Below, piece by piece: positions 61,001 to 64,000 of a stretch of 64,000 bases of DNA; position 1 is the first letter of the stretch; each line of letters begins with the position of its first letter. The translations under genes were made by a program, and so were the position numbers. The notes beneath the pieces were generated by a model, which saw only the letters and a program-made list of their open reading frames with translations, was not told the DNA's origin and did not search any database. The DNA comes from Perkinsus marinus ATCC 50983 (lineage: Eukaryota; Perkinsozoa; Perkinsida; Perkinsidae), in the NCBI RefSeq assembly GCF_000006405.1, contig NW_003215453.1:250662-314661 (forward strand), given 5' to 3'.

Positions 61001-63127
61001 CCATTTCCTATTCATCGCGGCAATCCCATCAAAATACAAAACGCACATACTACGCGAAATCCAAGACCCAATTTTCCAACTACTATTCATATCAGCTTGG
61101 AATTTTCTCTATAAACACTTTTAATATGACCATCACACTGGAGCTCCGCCCGTGATTCGGATTTTGCACGTGTGGGTGCGAATCGGAGTAATAATCCTGA
61201 CGGGTCGGATATTCGCATGCAGTTGGTCGGAAATAACAATGCGAAAGTCGGAAACATAACCGAGAAATGTTGTAGTCTATATAAACTCTCAGAACATGAT
61301 TATGCCAAATACCAATCATTACCGAACGTTTTTCCCCGGGGTAAAACGTCACATCTACCTACCTCCCTCATTGCATCATCCTCATACACATCAATGTGAT
61401 CAGCATTCACAGCAGCATGTATCTACCACAAACCCGCACGTATATATCAACTCACAGACCTCAGATCAGCGCTCGCTGTTTAGAATTAATAGGTAGGAAG
61501 TAACGTATAAGTACGGGAGTATGTAATTAGAATTTGTGGAAGAAATCCCGAAATGTGAAATATTAACGCACGATTATATCCACCTAAAAGTACTAATATA
61601 TTACAATTTCGAGTGTGCGTGCGTGCATACCAATTATTTCTCCCCCCACCACAAAGAAACAGCACAAAATGAAAAACACTAGTGAAAAATATATTTCACG
61701 ACTACTACATATCACCGCGAATAATATCGCGTTTTTCACCACTCCACGTAAAACGTTGTGAAGCCCCACTTCTACCGAGCCAGGTCCACCTACATGTATT
61801 TGTCTCAGCCCTCGTAAAGAGCGCTTCAATTTTGCCATCCTCTTTTCTCGCGTTATATTCAAATCCCGCGGAACCAGATGAACCTGCACGCGTGCGCATA
61901 AGATACTATTCAGCATAGCATGCGGATAAACATAAAACTCAACACACGAGAAGGGTGTCTCAAATCGTCTCATCTCGAGCACAGCGGAGCGAAGCGTTCC
62001 ACGATGTGCATTTACATGATGTGATTTTTTTTGAAAATTTACATTGATTTTTCTACACTTCTACCCGAATTCGCATATAAACTCCTGAGCTCAGCTATAA
62101 CAAGCGAGCATATATTTCTAAGAAATATACGTTTGCTTTCCTCAGCTGAGCTCAGGAGTTTCCAAAGCTAATTATACAAGTTTTCATATTTATTCGGAAA
62201 AAAAGTGTACGCAAACCCAAAAATTTTCATATTGTCACAAAAACATGTAGTTGACCATATGCATATTTCCCCCCACACTAACTTTATATTGGAGTTTCAC
62301 GGGCGGCCCCAGTGATATGAGAAATATATTTCACGACTACCGCATATCACCGCGAATAATATCGCCCTTTTCACCACTTCACCACCCAATAATACAAAAA
62401 ACGGAGAAAACTTACATTCACTTTATTAAGTTTCCAATACTTCCACAAATACACAAAATAAAAGTATATTTCGAATGTCACATACGCCCGGAACGCGTGT
62501 CTTCCTATTAAACCTAAAATACAAACAACATCATTTCTTCGCGAATTCATATGAGAAACTTTCCTTCAAAAAATTGCATAAAATTCCCAAAATGAAATTG
62601 TCGCTGACGATATGAAAATTCTGAAAAAATTAGGCAAATTCTGTGAGCGCGCCCAAATTCGTATATAAACTTCTATAACTACTAAGGGAACTCCCAAGCT
62701 CAGTTGAGGAAAACGAATATATATTCCTTCAACACTGCAGCGTCAGATGTCGGGATATATTAACGGCACCATATGAACTCGGGAAAAAACCAGAACCGTA
62801 ATTTCCTCGATTCACATTACGTCAAATAAGCATGAATGACAAAGGCAGTATCCTTTCTCATACGCTAGAGAAAATCTCGGAAAACGTAAGGCAATTTCTC
62901 CTTTTTCATTTTATTTCACTTCCGTTTTTGAGTACTTTTACCATTTTTCTATTTTTTTTCCATTTTTTCCATTTTTGTCCTTTTTTTTCCATTTTTTTCA
63001 ATTTTTTTCCAATTTTACTATGAAAAGGTTCCCATTGATATTATTCCACCCGTTTTGGACAAAACACCACTCACGTATCGCATCCGACATTCCTCGTACA
63101 CTGCCCGATTCCAATTTCAATTTCCAT
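52035..63127 (-). CDS. Alpha/beta-hydrolase fold protein, at least 20 exons
   Basis: Exons on minus: 63075-63127, 62416-62504, 61794-61883, 60885-60963, 59305-59415, 58785-58909, 58333-58392, 58049-58104, 57648-57732, 57520-57558, 57140-57185, 56717-56774, 56563-56658, 55830-55935, 55149-55247, 55052-55087, 54903-54998, 53003-53098, 52142-52251 and 52035-52086 (stop). About 527 aa, 5' end open; phases agree throughout apart from possible missing exons near 61 kb. Signatures: N-terminal aromatic membrane segment (VTFEIYFYFVYLW), NVKIWMAEYFF, KVFRLTKDALPSLHRP, oxyanion HGIGLGLLPYIP, nucleophile elbow GHSFG, SLSLVDPVNFLL, and acid strand CGGDFIAP. Pattern fits membrane-associated hydrolases seen in fungi, oomycetes and algae. 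The expected catalytic His is not visible before the stop. Introns hold satellites, MITEs and a Tc1 element. Substrate unknown. Confidence 0.82.
53115..53236 (-). mobile_element. Family A MITE copy (hydrolase intron)
   Basis: GGAGTTTCACCACCCTAGTG to CGGGTAGTTGTGAAACTCC, about 15 bp from the exon 53003-53098 acceptor. Confidence 0.85.
53308..54893 (-). mobile_element. Complete Tc1/mariner element, 1586 bp, TA target site
   Basis: Flanked by TA (53306-53307 and 54894-54895). Inverted repeats of about 200 bp (53308-53505 and 54697-54893) begin CACCCCTCCACATATTCTTA. Each repeat contains the block CCTCCACATATTCTTAGCAT twice, at its outer and inner ends. This is the IR/DR organisation of some Tc1-like elements, where direct repeats are transposase-binding sites. 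Arms appear nearly identical, and the transposase is intact, so the copy is young. It sits 7 bp inside the donor of the intron after exon 54903-54998. Confidence 0.92.
53573..54592 (-). CDS. Tc1/mariner-family transposase, DD34E, intact
   Basis: Cut-and-paste transposase. Start ATG at 54592 (MSKNKNLTSADRARI) chosen because the truncated copy at 27.7 kb shares this start; the frame is open 11 codons further upstream. 339 aa, normal for the family. Two N-terminal helix-turn-helix units (KEIARAQQVNQATVSRV; AGDAVTELDLKVSPETVRRF), then catalytic residues in IWSDEKRF (D), TFQQDNAPCH (D) and SPDLSPIENIW (E). There are 34 residues between the second D and the E. GC-richer than its AT-rich surroundings, consistent with arrival as a mobile unit. 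No internal stops. Confidence 0.93.
   Translation of the reverse strand: MSKNKNLTSADRARIRAMHAERGTDGRRRYTQKEIARAQQVNQATVSRVVKAQDQCGPVCKRGPKFLMDERTRRRVVRYFFDNCGVSAGDAVTELDLKVSPETVRRFIRNEGAQYVKLKTTPPLTDRHKAARMSFARHHLQGYTNFRKWIWSDEKRFCLDGPDGLYHTWSLPSSAEQLKSKRAFNGGGIMVWGAIRDDHTVALAEVTVRMNSEVYQEVLSRHLLPYWEEFREEGLTFQQDNAPCHGSRSTIDWLRERNVIPPCWPALSPDLSPIENIWAYMVKTLYGPNKPIFRTLGELRTAVFRAWTQIPPEVITSCTSSLPKRLTDVLALQGRKTSY
55088..55148 (-). other. 61-bp hydrolase intron made of a tRNA-Asp-like 3' portion
   Basis: From the donor: GTAAGGGTCCGGGTTGTCAT, then CCGGAAGGTCGTGGGTTCGA, then TCCCTGGTTGTTGCATTTTAG. It contains an anticodon-arm-like TCCGGGTTGTCATCCGGA (GTC), a B box GGTTCGATCCC and a TTTT run merging with the acceptor TTTTAG. 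The flanking exons (SQCHV and IGHSFG) join perfectly as an alpha/beta-hydrolase nucleophile elbow. Confidence 0.8.
55313..55735 (+). repeat. Five-unit satellite inside a family B element (hydrolase intron)
   Basis: Five units at 55313-55625, then family B body (GTAGAAGTGTCC, CATATCATCACC). The right-hand end is degraded. Confidence 0.92.
57789..57960 (-). mobile_element. Family A copy, diverged (hydrolase intron)
   Basis: GGAGTTTCACCCGTGATATG at left, TTTTTCACATGGAGTATTA at right; centre carries AACACGTGATGTG instead of the usual core. Confidence 0.65.
58507..58752 (-). mobile_element. Two consecutive family A copies (hydrolase intron)
   Basis: Copy 1 58507-58624 (GTTTCACGAGCAGCCCTAGT to AACAGGTGAAACTCC). 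Copy 2 58648-58752 (GAATTTCACGGGCGGCCCTA, right end TACGTAAAACGGG). Confidence 0.8.
58920..59070 (-). mobile_element. Family B copy, reversed (hydrolase intron)
   Basis: CAGTATGGGAAAATATGAAA to ATATATTCCTACTCCAACACTG. Confidence 0.8.
59131..59254 (+). mobile_element. Family A copy (hydrolase intron)
   Basis: GGAGTGTCACCCGTTTTACG; right end altered (TTACGGTCCATGAAAC). Confidence 0.7.
59448..60770 (-). repeat. Largest satellite array, about 20 units, in a hydrolase intron
   Basis: Begins at 59448 with family B right-end sequence (GTATGGGAAAATATGCACATG). From about 59565 it becomes some 20 reverse-oriented units (GTATAGGAAACTCCTGAGCT CAGCTGAGGAAAGCGATTACATATATTCC...). Two units carry CAGCTATTGAGG. 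The array occupies most of the 1.47-kb intron between exons 60885-60963 and 59305-59415. Confidence 0.97.
60822..60884 (-). other. tRNA-like segment at the start of a hydrolase intron
   Basis: Directly after the donor (AATGAAG|GTAGTGG) minus reads GGAGGGTTGTTTGTCATTCC, AGAGGGCGTGGGGTCGAATC, CCATGCCG, then TTGATTTTAAA. It resembles the 55088 intron (GGGTTGTCATCCGGAAGGTCGTGGGTTCGATCCC) with insertions. Confidence 0.6.
61672..61770 (-). mobile_element. Family A copy, left end missing (hydrolase intron)
   Basis: AAAACACTAGTGAAAAATAT to CACGTAAAACGTTGTGAAGCCCC. Confidence 0.7.
62030..62280. mobile_element. Two opposed partial family B copies (hydrolase intron)
   Basis: Reversed fragment 62030-62120 (TTCTACACTTCTACCCGAAT, CTCCTGAGCTCAGCTATAAC) and forward copy 62110-62280 ending GACCATATGCATATTTCCCC. 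Confidence 0.65.
62288..62390 (-). mobile_element. Family A copy (hydrolase intron)
   Basis: GGAGTTTCACGGGCGGCCCC; right arm lost after TTTTCACCACTTCACC. Confidence 0.75.
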
Positions 63128-63474
63128 CTGAAATCCAAAAAAAATGGTTAACGTTTTCTTTTCAGTTTTAATATGGTTTTTCACAAGCTAGCTCTACCCT
63201 TACTCACTGAAATTTCTCACGATTTAAATCACGTTGTGTCAATGTATTCATATAGCTACAGCGAAATTTCCACGAACTGGTAAAAGGTCATTCATCGCGA
63301 ATACATTTTCATATCGTCTAACCCCTAACGACAGCTACGTGTTATGTAATTTCAATAACATATCCAAACAAATTCATATCAGCGCAAGTGAGTACTACTC
63401 TAAAAATTAATATAAACATAATTATAAAACGAAATTGGAAACTACGTGTCTTCAGTTGATTGGTAGAGATTAAC

Positions 63475-63560
63475 AGAGTTTCACTGGCGGCCCTAGTGAT
63501 ATGAAAAAACACTAGTGAAAAATATATTTCACGACTACTACATATCGCGTTTTACGCCAC
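63475..63560 (-). mobile_element. Family A copy near the window end
   Basis: CAGAGTTTCACTGGCGGCCC to ATCGCGTTTTACGCCAC; right end missing. Confidence 0.7.
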
Positions 63561-63589
63561 TACACATACACCCCTCAACCTACTTAGCC

Positions 63590-63690
63590 GTCGTATATAC
63601 TACCATCGCTGGGAGTACCAACCGAACAGGCATCACCAACAGCCATTTCGTCAGCAAGCCTTGAAACGACCGCTCTCGCAGAACTGAATT
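63590..63690 (-). CDS. Possible upstream exon of the hydrolase gene
   Basis: After acceptor AATTCAG at about 63682, one frame gives a hydrophobic segment (QGLLTKWLLVMPVRLVLPAM) and another a hydrophilic one. Both end at GATG|GTAGTA. A membrane-like segment would fit the N-terminus of this hydrolase type, but the frame cannot be fixed from here. Confidence 0.3.
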
Positions 63691-63855
63691 GTTGCGCATG
63701 CGTGCAAAAATATGAAAATTTCAAAGAATTTTTTTGGGAATATCTCGCCAATTTCTGAACACTTCTACCCGAATTCGTATGTAAACTCCTATAACGAGTG
63801 AGCGAACGCTGAGCTCAACTGAAAAAGCAAACATATATTCCTCCAAAACACTGAC
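63690..63855 (-). mobile_element. Family B copy, reversed
   Basis: AATATGAAAATTTCAAAGAA to ACATATATTCCTCCAAAACACTG. Confidence 0.7.
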
Positions 63856-64000
63856 AAACTTTTCCGCCGAAAATCTCACTTCGAGAGATTCTCCGAATAA
63901 ATAAAACTCCTAATGCTACGAATATTGCCGATTTGATCTTTCTACCTGAGGCATTTACAAATCGATCAGAATGGCGCGCGCTTTTTACACGAGATGAAAC

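Overview
The window is nuclear DNA of a protist with spliceosomal introns. Genes are split into many short exons with GT-AG introns. Two inverted, related copies of a sequence matching the dinoflagellate/perkinsid spliced leader (32268-32288 on minus, 34837-34857 on plus) suggest a perkinsozoan such as Perkinsus, or a close relative. This assignment is an inference: no rRNA or organelle marker is present. Base composition is a mosaic. About 3.7-12.9 kb and 27-43 kb are roughly 45-50 percent GC and rich in decayed elements. About 13-26 kb and 43-64 kb are AT-rich and hold the best genes.

Layout: 1-3.7 kb holds a CTA microsatellite, a 3-exon minus-strand gene and a satellite array. 3.7-8.6 kb is mostly decayed DNA with a broken hAT-type transposase. 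8.7-12.3 kb holds a minus-strand coiled-coil gene. 14-17.5 kb holds a plus-strand coiled-coil gene. 18.8-25.8 kb holds a 17-exon DDX5/Dbp2-type DEAD-box RNA helicase. 26-43 kb is an accessory zone: a Tc1 transposase fragment, unidentified compact ORFs, spliced-leader relics, a split membrane-protein gene, a secreted-protein gene, a 1.76-kb LTR element with integrase only, and a small membrane protein. 43.9-63.1 kb carries three minus-strand genes in a row: ribose-phosphate pyrophosphokinase (13 exons), a small membrane protein (4 exons) and an alpha/beta hydrolase (at least 20 exons) with a complete Tc1/mariner element in one intron.

The introns are the most unusual part. About 30 copies of a MITE with TIR GGAGTTTCAC (family A) and about 25 of a second element with ends CAGTGTTGG/CCCACACTG (family B) lie largely in introns. 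The first ~64 bp of family B has been amplified into six satellite arrays. Several introns consist of, or begin with, a tRNA-like 3' half (B box followed by a T-run). One intron is a (GTA)21 microsatellite. A 12-bp motif GCGGAGCGAAGC recurs six times, several copies beside splice sites. Together these suggest a genome in which mobile and tRNA-like DNA continually supplies intron sequence.

Exon coordinates were worked out by eye from splice signals, reading phase and protein-family resemblance. No alignment or transcript data were available.
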